From Bryobacterales bacterium (GTDB lineage Bacteria > Acidobacteriota > Terriglobia > Bryobacterales > UBA6623), in contig JAPPMG010000076.1 in NCBI GenBank assembly GCA_028819215.1, positions 1 to 49,495 on the forward strand: a stretch of 49,495 bases of DNA, in the 5' to 3' direction. Positions 1 through 7,476 of this stretch are shown here, piece after piece. The notes beneath the pieces are model-generated. The model searched no databases, was not told the DNA's origin, and saw only the letters and a program-made list of their open reading frames with translations. The position numbers and the translations under genes were made by a program. Numbering within the stretch: position 1 is the first letter of the stretch; each line of letters starts with the position of its first letter.

Positions 1-11
1 GGTTCTCTGCC

Positions 12-52
12 AGTATACTCTATATGCGACAAATTAAGAGATATGGTATACT
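12..52. repeat. AT-rich inverted repeat at the left edge
   Basis: The arms AGTATAC (12-18) and GTATACT (46-52) are perfect complements around a 27-base AT-rich spacer. The surrounding sequence is much richer in A and T than anything nearby. The receptor gene on the minus strand loses its expected continuation at about position 50, exactly at the right arm. I read this as the end of an inserted mobile element or a recombination junction where the assembly stopped. No transposase is visible, so the element type is unknown. Confidence 0.45.
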
Positions 53-810
53 AGGTTGATCACGCCCCCGAGTACGCCGCCGTATTCGGCCTTGTCATTG
101 TGGGACTGCACCTTGAACTCCTGCACGGCATCGACGATCGGAAGGACGGCCCAGCTCTGGCCGAAGAACCAGTGGTTGATCACGCCGTCCAGCATGTTCA
201 TGTTGCTGCGGTTCCAAGCACCGTTGATCGAAGGCAGCGCGAACGACGACCCTGGCAGGGCCACGGGCGCGTTAAAGCTGGTGCCGCCCGCGTTGCCTTG
301 GGCGGTGCTCACGGGCGTGGCGCCAGGCGTCAGGGTCAGCAGCTGCGAGTAGTTCCTGCCGTTCAGCGGCAGGTCCTTCACGGCCTCCTCAGTGATTGCC
401 GTTCCAAGTTCGGAAGTCGACTGCTGGAGCAGCGCAGCCTCGGCAACGACTTCGATCGTCTCCGTCACCGCACCGACCGCGAGAGCGAAGTCGTGCGTGC
501 GCGTTTGGTTGACGTTGAGTGTGAACTCTGGCTCGACGGCCCGGCTGAACCCCTCGGCAGTTACGCTCAAGGAATACGTTCCCGGCACCACATTGATGAA
601 GACGTAGTACCCGTTGGCGTTGGTCTCCACATCGGTCTGCCCCTGGGTTCCCACGTTGGTCAGCGTCACGGCCGCGCCGGGAATCACTGACTCGCTGGCA
701 TCGGCAACCGTGCCATTGATCGAACCGTAGGCCGTCTGGCCGTACGCGGCGCCGCCAGCAAGGCACAGCGCTGCTAGAAGCGCCACACAGTGGCGCAAGC
801 GGATTGTCAT
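34..810 (-). pseudogene. TonB-dependent receptor, N-terminal fragment (carboxypeptidase-regulatory-like domain plus start of plug)
   Basis: The 258 residues start with a signal peptide (about residues 1-24, ending in a run of small residues before QTAYG). A carboxypeptidase-regulatory-like Ig-type domain follows (about 25-115, with the typical GTVADASESVIPGAAVTL and GYYVFINVVPGTYSL strands). Then comes the start of an Oar-like plug (LPLNGRNYSQLLTLTPG; VDAVQEFKVQ...AEYGGVLGGVINLV). In this family, which is large in Acidobacteriota, the plug normally goes on with a T-K-S-G motif and about 800 more residues of outer-membrane barrel. Here YHIS and a stop follow instead, at the AT-rich inverted repeat. 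The start is well supported: AGGAGG sits 6 bases before the ATG, and a 7-bp hairpin (828-844) lies just upstream in the leader. The fragment cannot make a working porin. Whether the break is biological or an assembly edge cannot be decided here. Confidence 0.85.
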
Positions 811-1035
811 GCTCTTCCTCCTAAGCCTCGGGCTCAGAGCCCGAAGTTAACTAACGGGTAGTACGCGCCCACCGCCGCCCCAGGGTTCATATTTGAAGCA
901 GACGGAGAACTCTTAGCATGTTCAGATACTAGCAAAGTTTACAATCAGCTCACGCTCCAGCCGACAGGAACCCTGTGCCTGCGGCTCGCCCCCTAGGCCC
1001 GGCGCTAGACTGATTGGTGTGACCAGGGACTCGCT

Positions 1036-1884
1036 ATGCGAATCCGGCCTCTGACGCCACTCATCGCGCTGGCGCTCTTCCTGGGCGGAACGGGTGCGTC
1101 CGAAGCATCCTGCAGCGGAGCCGAACAAGACTTGGCCGCGGCTCGCCAGGACCTAGGCCAAGGCCGCGTCGACGCTGCCCTCGCCCGGCTCGCAACGCTG
1201 GCCAAGAGCCATCCCAAGTGCGAGGCGACACCCTTGCTGCAGGCCCAAGTGCATGCCGCGCTGGGCAAGGCTAGCGAAGCAGAGGGCTTCTTCTTGGAGG
1301 CCATCGCGCTAGCCCCGCGGCAGCCCGCCGCGACCTTCCAACTCGGCGTGTTCTATGACGGACGGCAGCAACATGGCAAGGCGGCCGAGCAGTTCCGCAA
1401 GGTCTTGGCGCTCACGCCCGCCGACCCGCAAGCCTACGACTACCTCGGCCTGAGCCTCGAAGCTCTAGGGGAATTTGAGCAAGCGGAGTCGGCCTACCGC
1501 ATGGGACTGGCGCGCAACTCGGGCCCGAGGTTCGATCCGATGCTCCACTACAACTACGGGCGCTTCCTCGCCAAGCACGGTCGGCTGGCCGATGCCAAGA
1601 CGCACCTCGACGAAGCAGTCAAGCTCAGTCCCGGAGTGCGCGCGGTCCACTACGAGCGCGCCAAGCTCTCCGAGAAGCTGGGAGACCTTGCGGGAGCGCG
1701 CTCACAGGCGGAAAAGGCGCTGGCGCTCCCGGACCGGGCGGGCGTGATCCTTGACATGCAAGTGCACTACTTGCTGGCGAGGATCTACCGCACGATCGGG
1801 GAGGCCGAACTGGCCGAAAAGTACGCAGCCTTGAGCGCGAAGGGCGAGATCCCGCTAGCAGCGCGCCAGCGCTCTGGGCGCTAG
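1036..1884 (+). CDS. secreted tetratricopeptide-repeat protein
   Basis: The 282-residue product has a signal peptide (MRIRPLTPLIALALFLGGTG, probable cleavage near residues 22-26) and then about six TPR-like helical pairs. Recognisable repeats include AATFQLGVFYDGRQQHGKAAEQFRKVL, AYDYLGLSLEALGEFEQAESAY and MLHYNYGRFLAKHGRLADAKTHL. TPR arrays are protein-interaction scaffolds, and no catalytic domain is visible. AGGGA lies 6-10 bases before the ATG, which supports this start. The gene is divergent from the receptor fragment across a 225-base gap in which I see no clear regulatory site. Its partner is unknown. Confidence 0.8.
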   Translation: MRIRPLTPLIALALFLGGTGASEASCSGAEQDLAAARQDLGQGRVDAALARLATLAKSHPKCEATPLLQAQVHAALGKASEAEGFFLEAIALAPRQPAATFQLGVFYDGRQQHGKAAEQFRKVLALTPADPQAYDYLGLSLEALGEFEQAESAYRMGLARNSGPRFDPMLHYNYGRFLAKHGRLADAKTHLDEAVKLSPGVRAVHYERAKLSEKLGDLAGARSQAEKALALPDRAGVILDMQVHYLLARIYRTIGEAELAEKYAALSAKGEIPLAARQRSGR

Positions 1885-1949
1885 CGGTTGGAGTGCGCCG
1901 ACCCGCGGGAAACAGATCACGCCCGCCCACCCCGGACAAGTGCGTCGCA

Positions 1950-2488
1950 ATGACCAGCGCAGCTACCGGCCAACCTCCATTGGTTGATGCGCTGCTTCCG
2001 GCGGACGACCCAGACTTCGAGAAGCTTCGCGAACTGACTGCTGGGCCTCCGTGTGACGGGAGCTACGACTCTGCTGGCATCCGACCAAAGAAGTTCAGTC
2101 AATCTAAATTGTCAACGGATATCGACCCGCTCGCGGCATGAATTCGCACAGGTGGAAATGTCCGACCGCCGATCATGTGGTTGTGATAGGCTGCGTTGAG
2201 GAACTGACCTCGCACGTCGGCTGCTCGCCGCAACAGGCTAAGCAGAACACGTTGCTCGAAGAGCGACGGCGGCTGTTCTACCTTGCTTTGACTCGCTCAC
2301 TCGTCACACTGATTTCGTCGAGCGTCAAGAGTCTCTCTCCGCATTCGGCTTATCGCCTTCGACTACAAGTTCGGTATCGGCGGCAGAAGGTTTCGACGGT
2401 CACTTCACGCTCAATCTATGGGCTCAGCCCGGCATGGCCAGATCCGATTAGCCGCGGCACGTGGCTTAGATCGAGGTGTCACGATTGA
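1950..2488 (+). pseudogene. decayed UvrD/Rep-type DNA helicase, C-terminal remnant
   Basis: Two frames carry pieces of the same helicase C-terminus. In the first (to 2141), LLPADDPDFEKLREL and KLSTDIDPLAA resemble the stretch just before motif V of UvrD-like helicases. After a frame change, 2138-2488 reads TADHVVVIGCVEEL, then LEERRRLFYLALTR (helicase motif VI), then a tail ending WPDPISRGTWL, like the SRFL-ELGP tail of this subfamily. The normal motif between the halves (VRVMSLHKSKGL) is missing, and no N-terminal ATPase domain exists upstream. This is therefore a frameshifted, deleted relic. It abuts the Zeta-like kinase module, so incoming DNA may have replaced or disrupted it. Confidence 0.7.
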
Positions 2489-3009
2489 CCGGGCACAAGA
2501 GAGTATTGATCATCGCCGGGCCAAACGGGGCGGGCAAGACGAACTTCGCGACGGAGTTCCTGCCAAACGAGGCGGACTGTCCGAGCTTCGTCAACGCGGA
2601 CTCTATCGCCGCCGGATTGAGCCCCTTCCGGCCGTCTTCGGTCGAGTTTCGTGCCAGCCGTCTGATGATCGATACGATCCACGGATATGCGGCCAGAGGC
2701 GAGAGTTTCGCCTTCGAGACGACCTTGAGCGGACGCGGCTATATTCGTTGGATCCCCCTGTGGCGGGAGCGTGGCTATCATGTGAAATTGTTCTTCCTAC
2801 GGTTGCAGACGCCGGAAATGGCGGTCGCGCGCGTTCGGCAGCGCGTTTCGGAAGGCGGCCACGATGTGCCGGAGGCGGTCGTCCGCCGACGGTTTCGTGC
2901 GGGATGGAACAACTTTGAACGCGTCTATCGCGATCTGGTCGACGAATGGACCGTCTACGACAATTCCGGGACCGCCCCCGTCCTGCTCGCGGAGGGAAGG
3001 AACCCATGA
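2476..3009 (+). CDS. Zeta-toxin-like P-loop kinase (COG4185-type)
   Basis: The 177-residue protein has a Walker A motif GPNGAGKT at residues 15-22, a FVNADSIAAGL stretch and FAFETTLSG, both typical of the Zeta-toxin/COG4185 group of small P-loop phosphotransferases. It also has an arginine-rich lid-like region (RVRQRVSEGGHDVPEAVVRRRF). Zeta toxins phosphorylate UDP-N-acetylglucosamine; whether this subgroup does so is unknown. The start is a GTG overlapping the helicase relic. The stop codon overlaps the ATG of the next gene (ATGA), so the pair is translationally coupled. By analogy, the pair may be a toxin-antitoxin-like module with the toxin first. That role is inferred from architecture alone. 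Confidence 0.75.
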   Translation: MSRLTGHKRVLIIAGPNGAGKTNFATEFLPNEADCPSFVNADSIAAGLSPFRPSSVEFRASRLMIDTIHGYAARGESFAFETTLSGRGYIRWIPLWRERGYHVKLFFLRLQTPEMAVARVRQRVSEGGHDVPEAVVRRRFRAGWNNFERVYRDLVDEWTVYDNSGTAPVLLAEGRNP

Positions 3010-3200
3010 GACCACGGAAGCCAGATCCAGCGAAACTGCCTGAGCGCTCCCGCGACCCCGACTTTGTCGGTGCCGAAGCGGCGCTGCGGAGAGCTGCCGA
3101 ACGGGCCCGCCGCCGGGCCGCAGAATGCGGCACCGCCATCGCCATCTTCAAGGATGGCAAGGTCGTGTGGGTCAAACCGGACAGCAAGACACCGTCGTAG
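3006..3200 (+). CDS. small basic protein coupled to the Zeta-like kinase (possible antitoxin)
   Basis: This 64-residue protein starts at an ATG that overlaps the kinase stop codon by four bases. It is rich in Arg, Ala and Glu, with a predicted helix (GAEAALRRAAERARRRAAECG) followed by a short beta-like end (TAIAIFKDGKVVWVKPD). Small proteins with a terminal 'DGKVVWV' strand often follow COG4185 kinases, which is why I treat it as the partner. No DNA-binding motif is evident. It could neutralise the kinase or act with it. I do not recognise a named family. Confidence 0.6.
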   Translation: MRPRKPDPAKLPERSRDPDFVGAEAALRRAAERARRRAAECGTAIAIFKDGKVVWVKPDSKTPS

Positions 3201-3291
3201 CGGCAGCAGCGCGGCAACGCGCCAACCGAGCAGCCAAGACATCAATGTCTGCCGCGCGCAATCGCTGCCTCGCCAGCAGGCTTCCCGCCGG

Positions 3292-3300
3292 TGATATCAT
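3292..3300 (+). promoter_or_regulatory. extended -10 promoter of the tRNA cluster
   Basis: TGA-TATCAT forms an extended -10 element (TGn then TANNNT). The predicted transcription start lies near 3307, about 12 bases before the first tRNA. No convincing -35 is seen, which is acceptable for an extended -10 promoter. Confidence 0.45.
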
Positions 3301-3318
3301 GAGTCAACAGTCCGCTAG

Positions 3319-3394
<76 letters not shown>

Positions 3395-3414
3395 ATCGTG
3401 CGGTCGCGGTCGTG

Positions 3415-3489
3415 GCGGGAGTAACTCAATGGTAGAGTCACAGCCTTCCAAGCTGTTGGTTGCGGGTTCGATTCCCGTCTCCCGCTCCA
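3415..3489 (+). tRNA. tRNA-Gly (anticodon TCC)
   Basis: The 75-base cloverleaf has acceptor strands GCGGGAG and CTCCCGC, an anticodon loop CTTCCAA flanked by ACAGC/GCTGT, T-loop GTTCGATTC and an encoded CCA. It reads GGA/GGG. Only 20 bases separate it from the preceding tRNA-Thr, so they probably share one transcript. Confidence 0.95.
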
Positions 3490-3517
3490 GCGCTCGCGAA
3501 GCCGATAGTGCCAGCAG

Positions 3518-3593
<76 letters not shown>

Positions 3594-3601
3594 GCCTCCG
3601 A

Positions 3602-3949
3602 CTAGCCGCCGCACAGCGCGGCGAGCTCGTCCCGCGCGAATCCGGCCACCACGGTCTCTCCCTGCACGCTGAGGGGCCGCTTGATCAGGTTCGGGTTCTG
3701 AGACATCAGCTCCAGCGCCTGCTCGCGGTCGGGCGGATTGGCCTTCATGTCAAGATCCCGGTACAGCACGTTGCGGGTATTGAGGAAGCCAAGGTGATCG
3801 CGATCCCCGATCAGGGCATCTAGATCGGCGACGCTCAGGCCCTTGCCAAGATTGACCAAGTCCAGCTCGGCGCCACGCTCGGCCAGGAAACTCCTGGCCT
3901 TCCGGCAGCTGGTTCAACTTGGCTTGTGATAAAAGCGCACGCGGGCCAT
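3602..3949 (-). CDS. probable selenocysteine-containing ArsC/Spx/MgsR-family protein (TGA at codon 12)
   Basis: Reading from the ATG at 3949, the frame is MARVRFYHKPS-TGA-TSCRKARSFLAERG and continues to a TAG at 3602 (115 residues if TGA is read through). The ArsC/Spx/YffB family is a thioredoxin-fold group starting 'YHKPSCTTCRKA'. The TGA (3914-3916) falls exactly on the first cysteine of CxxC, giving U12-T-S-C15. The remaining domain is intact: LDLVNLGKGLSVADLDALI, the FLNTRN segment, and NPNLIKRPLSV, the family's conserved R-P region. A perfect 8-bp hairpin with a GTT loop starts 14 bases after the TGA, fitting a bacterial SECIS. The start is supported by TACAAT 7 bases upstream (leaderless type). 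The likely role is thiol/selenol redox chemistry or arsenate reduction in the cytoplasm. If the TGA were a stop, only an 11-residue peptide would be made. No selA, selB, selC or selD lies in the window. Confidence 0.75.
3881..3899 (-). promoter_or_regulatory. bacterial SECIS-like hairpin inside the ArsC/Spx-like gene
   Basis: Read on the minus strand, GGCCAGGA pairs perfectly with TCCTGGCC around a three-base GTT loop. Twenty-two bases separate the TGA (3914-3916) from the loop. Published bacterial SECIS models ask for a stem-loop directly after UGA with the loop roughly 16-37 bases away and a G in the first two loop positions, and this hairpin meets those terms. It would recruit SelB to insert selenocysteine. 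Since the hairpin is also coding sequence (residues 18-24), its perfect pairing is unlikely to be forced by the protein alone. Confidence 0.7.
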
Positions 3950-3956
3950 GTCGGCA

Positions 3957-3974
3957 ATTGTATCGCGCTACCCT
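3957..3974. promoter_or_regulatory. divergent leaderless-type -10 elements
   Basis: On the minus strand TACAAT (3957-3962) lies 7 bases before the ATG at 3949. On the plus strand TACCCT (3969-3974) lies 8 bases before the GTG at 3983. Neither start has a Shine-Dalgarno sequence. Both fit TANNNT -10 boxes that place transcription start at or beside the first codon. The two promoters face away from each other within 18 bases. Confidence 0.5.
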
Positions 3975-3982
3975 AACCTAAC

Positions 3983-4561
3983 GTGCGCTGGTTCCTGCGC
4001 AAGAAGGTACCGCCGATCGAGCGGATGCTCCTCATCGAGAGCGGCCCGCGCTCCGACGCGCTCGACCTGATACCCCAGCTGCGCGCATCGGTGTGCGGCG
4101 CGGCCCCGCTGGACTTGTTCACCTGCCTGCCTGACGACCCCGACGGGCTAGGAGCGTCCGCCCGGCGCTGGCGCTCGTTCAATGCCGCCACCCATGCCGA
4201 ACGCTGGCGAATGCTGCTGGAGTTGCGGCGGCAGCGGCACGCGGCGGCAACGGTCCTGTGCAGCAACAGCCCCCTGCTCGCCCTGTGGAAGGTGGCCTTG
4301 GTATTGCTGCTGCCGGCCAAGATCTTGGTTGTGGACAAGGAGCAGGGCCAGTTCTGGCTCGACATCGCCCACTGGCGCCAGGCGGCGCGTCTAGCCGTTT
4401 CGCGCAGCGGCGTGCGCAATCCCGAATTCCTGCGTGCGGTCGCGAACGCGGCGTTCCTGCCTATCGGTCTGTGCATACTGCTCGCATTCGCGGCCAAGGT
4501 GCATCTCGCCAAGCTCATGCGATCCACGCGCGGCGACGAGTCGGAGGAGGGCTCTGCCTAA
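3983..4561 (+). CDS. conserved membrane-associated protein of unknown function
   Basis: The 192-residue protein begins at GTG with TACCCT 8 bases upstream. Its N-terminal half (RMLLIESGPRSDALDLIPQLR, then LDLFTCLPDD) has the alternating strand/helix pattern of a Rossmann-like sugar-nucleotide or glycosyltransferase domain. I recall similar unnamed proteins from Acidobacteriota but know no function. Two hydrophobic stretches are visible: around WKVALVLLLPAKILVV (middle) and FLPIGLCILLAFAAKVHLA (near the C-terminus). It lies 26 bases before the type I phosphodiesterase family gene on the same strand, although that gene seems to have its own promoter. Cell-envelope work is a reasonable guess but not shown. 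Confidence 0.6.
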   Translation: MRWFLRKKVPPIERMLLIESGPRSDALDLIPQLRASVCGAAPLDLFTCLPDDPDGLGASARRWRSFNAATHAERWRMLLELRRQRHAAATVLCSNSPLLALWKVALVLLLPAKILVVDKEQGQFWLDIAHWRQAARLAVSRSGVRNPEFLRAVANAAFLPIGLCILLAFAAKVHLAKLMRSTRGDESEEGSA

Positions 4562-4587
4562 GCGCGCGACCGGGCTACCATGATCCT

Positions 4588-6678
4588 ATGCGCGCTTTCT
4601 CGCCCGCGCTGCTGGCCGCGGGCCTCATGCTCGCGTTTCCGCTCGAGGCATACGTGGGCCCCGGCGCCGGCTTTGCGTTCGTAGGCTCGCTGTTCAGCCT
4701 GATCGCTGCCTTGGTGTCCGGGGCGCTTGCCTTCCTGATCCTGCCTTTCCGCATGGCATGGCGGGCCGTGCGCGGCGGCCAGGGCTATCGCAAGGCCAAG
4801 ATCCGCAAGCTCATCTTCCTTGGCCTCGACGGGCTCGAGCCGGACCTAGTTGAGCGCCTGCTGGACGAGGGCAAGCTGCCCAATCTGGCCAAGCTGCGCA
4901 AGCAGGGCCGCTACAGCCGGCTGCGCACGACCTACCCCGCCCTCTCGCCGGTGGCGTGGTCGACGTTCGCCACCGGAGCGAATCCCGGCAAGCACAACCT
5001 GTTCGACTTCCTCAACCGCAACCTGCGCACGTACCTGCCGGAACTGTCCTCCTCACGGGTCCGCCAACCATCGCGCGTGTGGAAGATCGGCCGCTGGCGA
5101 GTTCCGCTAAGCAAGCCCGCGGTGGACATGCGCCGTAAGAGCAGGCCGTTCTGGGCCCTGCTAGGCGAGCACCTCGTGGGCTCTACGGTACTGCGAGTGC
5201 CGATCACCTTCCCTCCAGAGCCGTTCCAAGGCCGCCTGCTCTCGGCCATGTGCGCCCCCGACCTGCTCGGCACTCAGGGAAGCTTCCAAGTCTTCACTAC
5301 CGGGCCGGCAAGCGCCGAGTTCGACGAGGGCGGCGCCTGCTATCCGCTGGGAAAGGAGGGCGGTGCCTACACCGGCGAAGTGCGCGGGCCGGAGAACACC
5401 GTACGCGAGGGTGCCGGGGACCTACGCATTCCCTTTCGCTTGCTAATCGAGGGCAAACACGGCAGCGGACAGCTGGAGATCGGCGGCAAGCGCTACGAAC
5501 TGGCCCTTGGCCGCTTCACGCCCTGGGTGCGCCTGACCTTTCGAGCTGGCCTGGGCATCAAAGTCAGCGGCATCGCCCAGTTCCGCCTGGCGCAGGTCGA
5601 ACCCAACGTGCGCCTGTACCTGTCGCCGATCGCGATCGATCCCGAGAAGCCGGCCCTGCCGATCTCCCACCCGTCGTTCTACGCGCCCTACCTGGCCAAG
5701 CTGCTCGGCGACTATTCGACACTCGGGCTTGCCGAGGACACTTGGGCGCTCAACGAGCGCGTGGTGGACGAGGACGCATTCCTCGAGCAGGCCGAACAGA
5801 TCTGCGGCGAGCGCGAGGCGATGCTCGAGTCCGCCCTCGAGCGCACCAACAAGGGCGTGGTGGCCTGCGTGTTCGACACGCCCGACCGTGTCCAGCACAT
5901 GTTCTACCGCTACCTCGAACCGGAGCATCCGGCCCACGCCGCCAACGGTAACTCGTTCGAGCGGTACAAGGGCACCATCGAAGACCTGTACACGCGCATG
6001 GACGGGATCGTGGGCAAGACCATGCGGCACGTCGACGACAAGACGGTCATCTTCGTGCTCTCGGACCACGGCTTCAAGTCGTTCCAGCGGGGCGTCAACC
6101 TCAATGCGTGGCTCAAGCAAGAGGGCTATCTGACGGAGCGGGAAGGCAGCCGTGACGACGGCTATCTGCGCGGAATCGACTGGGACCGGACCAAGGCGTA
6201 CAGCTTCGGCCTGGCCGGGATCTATCTCAACATCCAGGGCCGCGAGAGCAGCGGCATCGTGCCGCGGGCAGAAGCGGGAGCGCTGTGCCGGGAGATCGCG
6301 GACAAGCTCACGGGCCTGCGCGACAAGGAACGAGACGCCGTCGCCGTACACCGCGCCTATCCCAAGAACGCCATCTACAGCGGACCGTACGTGGAAGCGG
6401 CACCGGACGTGGTCGTGGGCTACAGCCCGGGATACCGCAGCTCGTGGGGAGTCGCGCTGGGCAAGGTGGCCGGGCCGATCTTCGAGGACAACCTCAAGGC
6501 CTGGAGCGGCGATCACTGCGTGGATCCACCCCTCATCCCTGGCGTGGTGTTCTGTAACCGGGACTTCGAGGCTGCCGACCCCGGGATCGAAGACATGGCG
6601 CCGACCGCATTGAGGCTGTTCGGCTTCGACCCGCCGACACACATGGACGGCCGCGACCTAGCAGTCGAAACTGGCTAG
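4588..6678 (+). CDS. type I phosphodiesterase / nucleotide pyrophosphatase family protein (alkaline phosphatase superfamily), membrane-anchored
   Basis: The 696-residue protein opens with a signal or anchor segment and a second strongly hydrophobic helix (GSLFSLIAALVSGALAFLILPF, about residues 35-55). The alkaline phosphatase fold follows. Metal-site motifs are visible: LGLDGLEPDLVERLL (first metal-binding Asp region), SPVAWSTFATGANPGKHNLFDFL (where the nucleophile Ser/Thr sits), DTPDRVQHMFYRY and VLSDHGFKSF (metal-binding D-H pairs). Such proteins hydrolyse phosphodiesters or transfer phospho-groups; the true substrate is unknown. The ATG at 4588 is preferred over upstream codons because it gives the hydrophobic N-terminus and lies 6 bases after TACCAT with no Shine-Dalgarno. 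Lipid or polysaccharide phosphotransfer is possible but unproven. Confidence 0.8.
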   Translation: MRAFSPALLAAGLMLAFPLEAYVGPGAGFAFVGSLFSLIAALVSGALAFLILPFRMAWRAVRGGQGYRKAKIRKLIFLGLDGLEPDLVERLLDEGKLPNLAKLRKQGRYSRLRTTYPALSPVAWSTFATGANPGKHNLFDFLNRNLRTYLPELSSSRVRQPSRVWKIGRWRVPLSKPAVDMRRKSRPFWALLGEHLVGSTVLRVPITFPPEPFQGRLLSAMCAPDLLGTQGSFQVFTTGPASAEFDEGGACYPLGKEGGAYTGEVRGPENTVREGAGDLRIPFRLLIEGKHGSGQLEIGGKRYELALGRFTPWVRLTFRAGLGIKVSGIAQFRLAQVEPNVRLYLSPIAIDPEKPALPISHPSFYAPYLAKLLGDYSTLGLAEDTWALNERVVDEDAFLEQAEQICGEREAMLESALERTNKGVVACVFDTPDRVQHMFYRYLEPEHPAHAANGNSFERYKGTIEDLYTRMDGIVGKTMRHVDDKTVIFVLSDHGFKSFQRGVNLNAWLKQEGYLTEREGSRDDGYLRGIDWDRTKAYSFGLAGIYLNIQGRESSGIVPRAEAGALCREIADKLTGLRDKERDAVAVHRAYPKNAIYSGPYVEAAPDVVVGYSPGYRSSWGVALGKVAGPIFEDNLKAWSGDHCVDPPLIPGVVFCNRDFEAADPGIEDMAPTALRLFGFDPPTHMDGRDLAVETG

Positions 6679-6825
6679 CACGGCTTACCCGTGTTCGCGG
6701 AGCAGCATAAAGCAGCCTCTCTCGCTGGTCGCCACACGACGTGACGGACGACGAGAGATTCGCCTCGGAAGACCGCCCGGGTGGGACTGACCTCGCGGAA
6801 GACGAGGACCCATCCGAGCCAGCCT

Positions 6826-7230
6826 TCAAAGTATGCCTGAGACGGCTTCCCGTGGTGTGATCGCGGGAATTGGCGAGAGCCTATAGTCGCGAACGTTCCG
6901 CGTCACGATCTGGTGCGCTTTGCATGCGCGGGCAGCTGCGACTTGCATTGCGTCCTCAAAGTCGCTCATTGGGAGCGTTGTCGCAAAGCGCAGCACCGCG
7001 GTGTCAACTGGCGCGACTCCGACATAGCCCAGTAACTCCGACAAGAATCTGCGAGTATCCGCTCTTCCTCGCTTCGAAGCTACGACGTAGTAGAAGATCG
7101 CAGCGGTGTGCCACGCAATGAACGCGCCCCCTGGGCGCCGCTCAAGCCGATCGAGGAGCTCGCATGCTGCTTCCGAGTGTGGCTTCCGGTCCAACGCGAC
7201 GTCGATGAGAACATCCGTGTCGATAAGCAT
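6826..7230 (-). CDS. PIN-domain ribonuclease toxin (VapC-like)
   Basis: The 134-residue protein has the PIN pattern: an N-terminal LIDTDVLIDVAL strand with Asp4 and Asp6, a Glu in the next helix (EAACELLDR), a central DFEDAMQVAAA acidic motif, and VTRNVRDYRLS near the end. PIN toxins cleave RNA, often tRNA or rRNA, using a carboxylate metal site. Its ATG overlaps the stop codon of the upstream antitoxin gene by one base (TGATG), the normal antitoxin-first arrangement. Expression is therefore probably controlled by the antitoxin operators at 7477-7508. Confidence 0.85.
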   Translation of the reverse strand: MLIDTDVLIDVALDRKPHSEAACELLDRLERRPGGAFIAWHTAAIFYYVVASKRGRADTRRFLSELLGYVGVAPVDTAVLRFATTLPMSDFEDAMQVAAARACKAHQIVTRNVRDYRLSPIPAITPREAVSGIL

Positions 7231-7451
7231 CAGAGGTACTTCCGCGCAAGCGCCTCGTAACGAGCGTCATCCCGGCGTGCTTCCTTGAAACGACCCCGCC
7301 AACGCTCCGAGAACGAAGGTGTTTCCTCCGCTGCGACAGCCTGAAGCGATGCCTCGACGAGAGAGGACAACGACACGCCACGCAAGCGGGCATACCGCTT
7401 GGCCCTAGGCAGCAGTTCGCTGTCTACCGTAATTGTCAACTTGCGTTTCAT
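7230..7451 (-). CDS. ribbon-helix-helix antitoxin (DUF6364-like) of the PIN toxin
   Basis: The frame MKRKLTITVDSELLPRAKRY gives a beta strand and helix typical of ribbon-helix-helix DNA binding. ARLRGVSLSSLVEASL is the second helix, and an acidic/basic C-terminal tail (SFSERWRGRFKEARRDDARYEALARKYL) probably wraps the toxin. The product is 73 residues from the ATG at 7451. A TTG at 7466 and a GTG at 7463 lie in frame upstream, and the TTG sits 8 bases after TATAAT (7475-7480), so a slightly longer leaderless form is possible. It neutralises the PIN toxin and should repress the operon. Confidence 0.8.
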   Translation of the reverse strand: MKRKLTITVDSELLPRAKRYARLRGVSLSSLVEASLQAVAAEETPSFSERWRGRFKEARRDDARYEALARKYL

Positions 7452-7476
7452 GCTCGTTGTCACCAACTAGTGTCAT

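Noticed and set aside
12..60. XerC/XerD (dif-like) site at the left edge
   Set aside because: A TCGCATAT stretch on the minus strand loosely resembles a Xer half-site, but the second half does not match.
3914..3916. Reading the TGA as an ordinary nonsense mutation in an ArsC/Spx gene
   Set aside because: The position falls exactly on the redox cysteine, the downstream frame is otherwise clean and a perfect SECIS-like hairpin follows. Mutation remains possible but explains less.
5443..6642. 399-residue minus-strand ORF opposite the phosphodiesterase gene
   Set aside because: It overlaps a gene with clear active-site motifs, and its residues are typical of a high-GC antisense frame.
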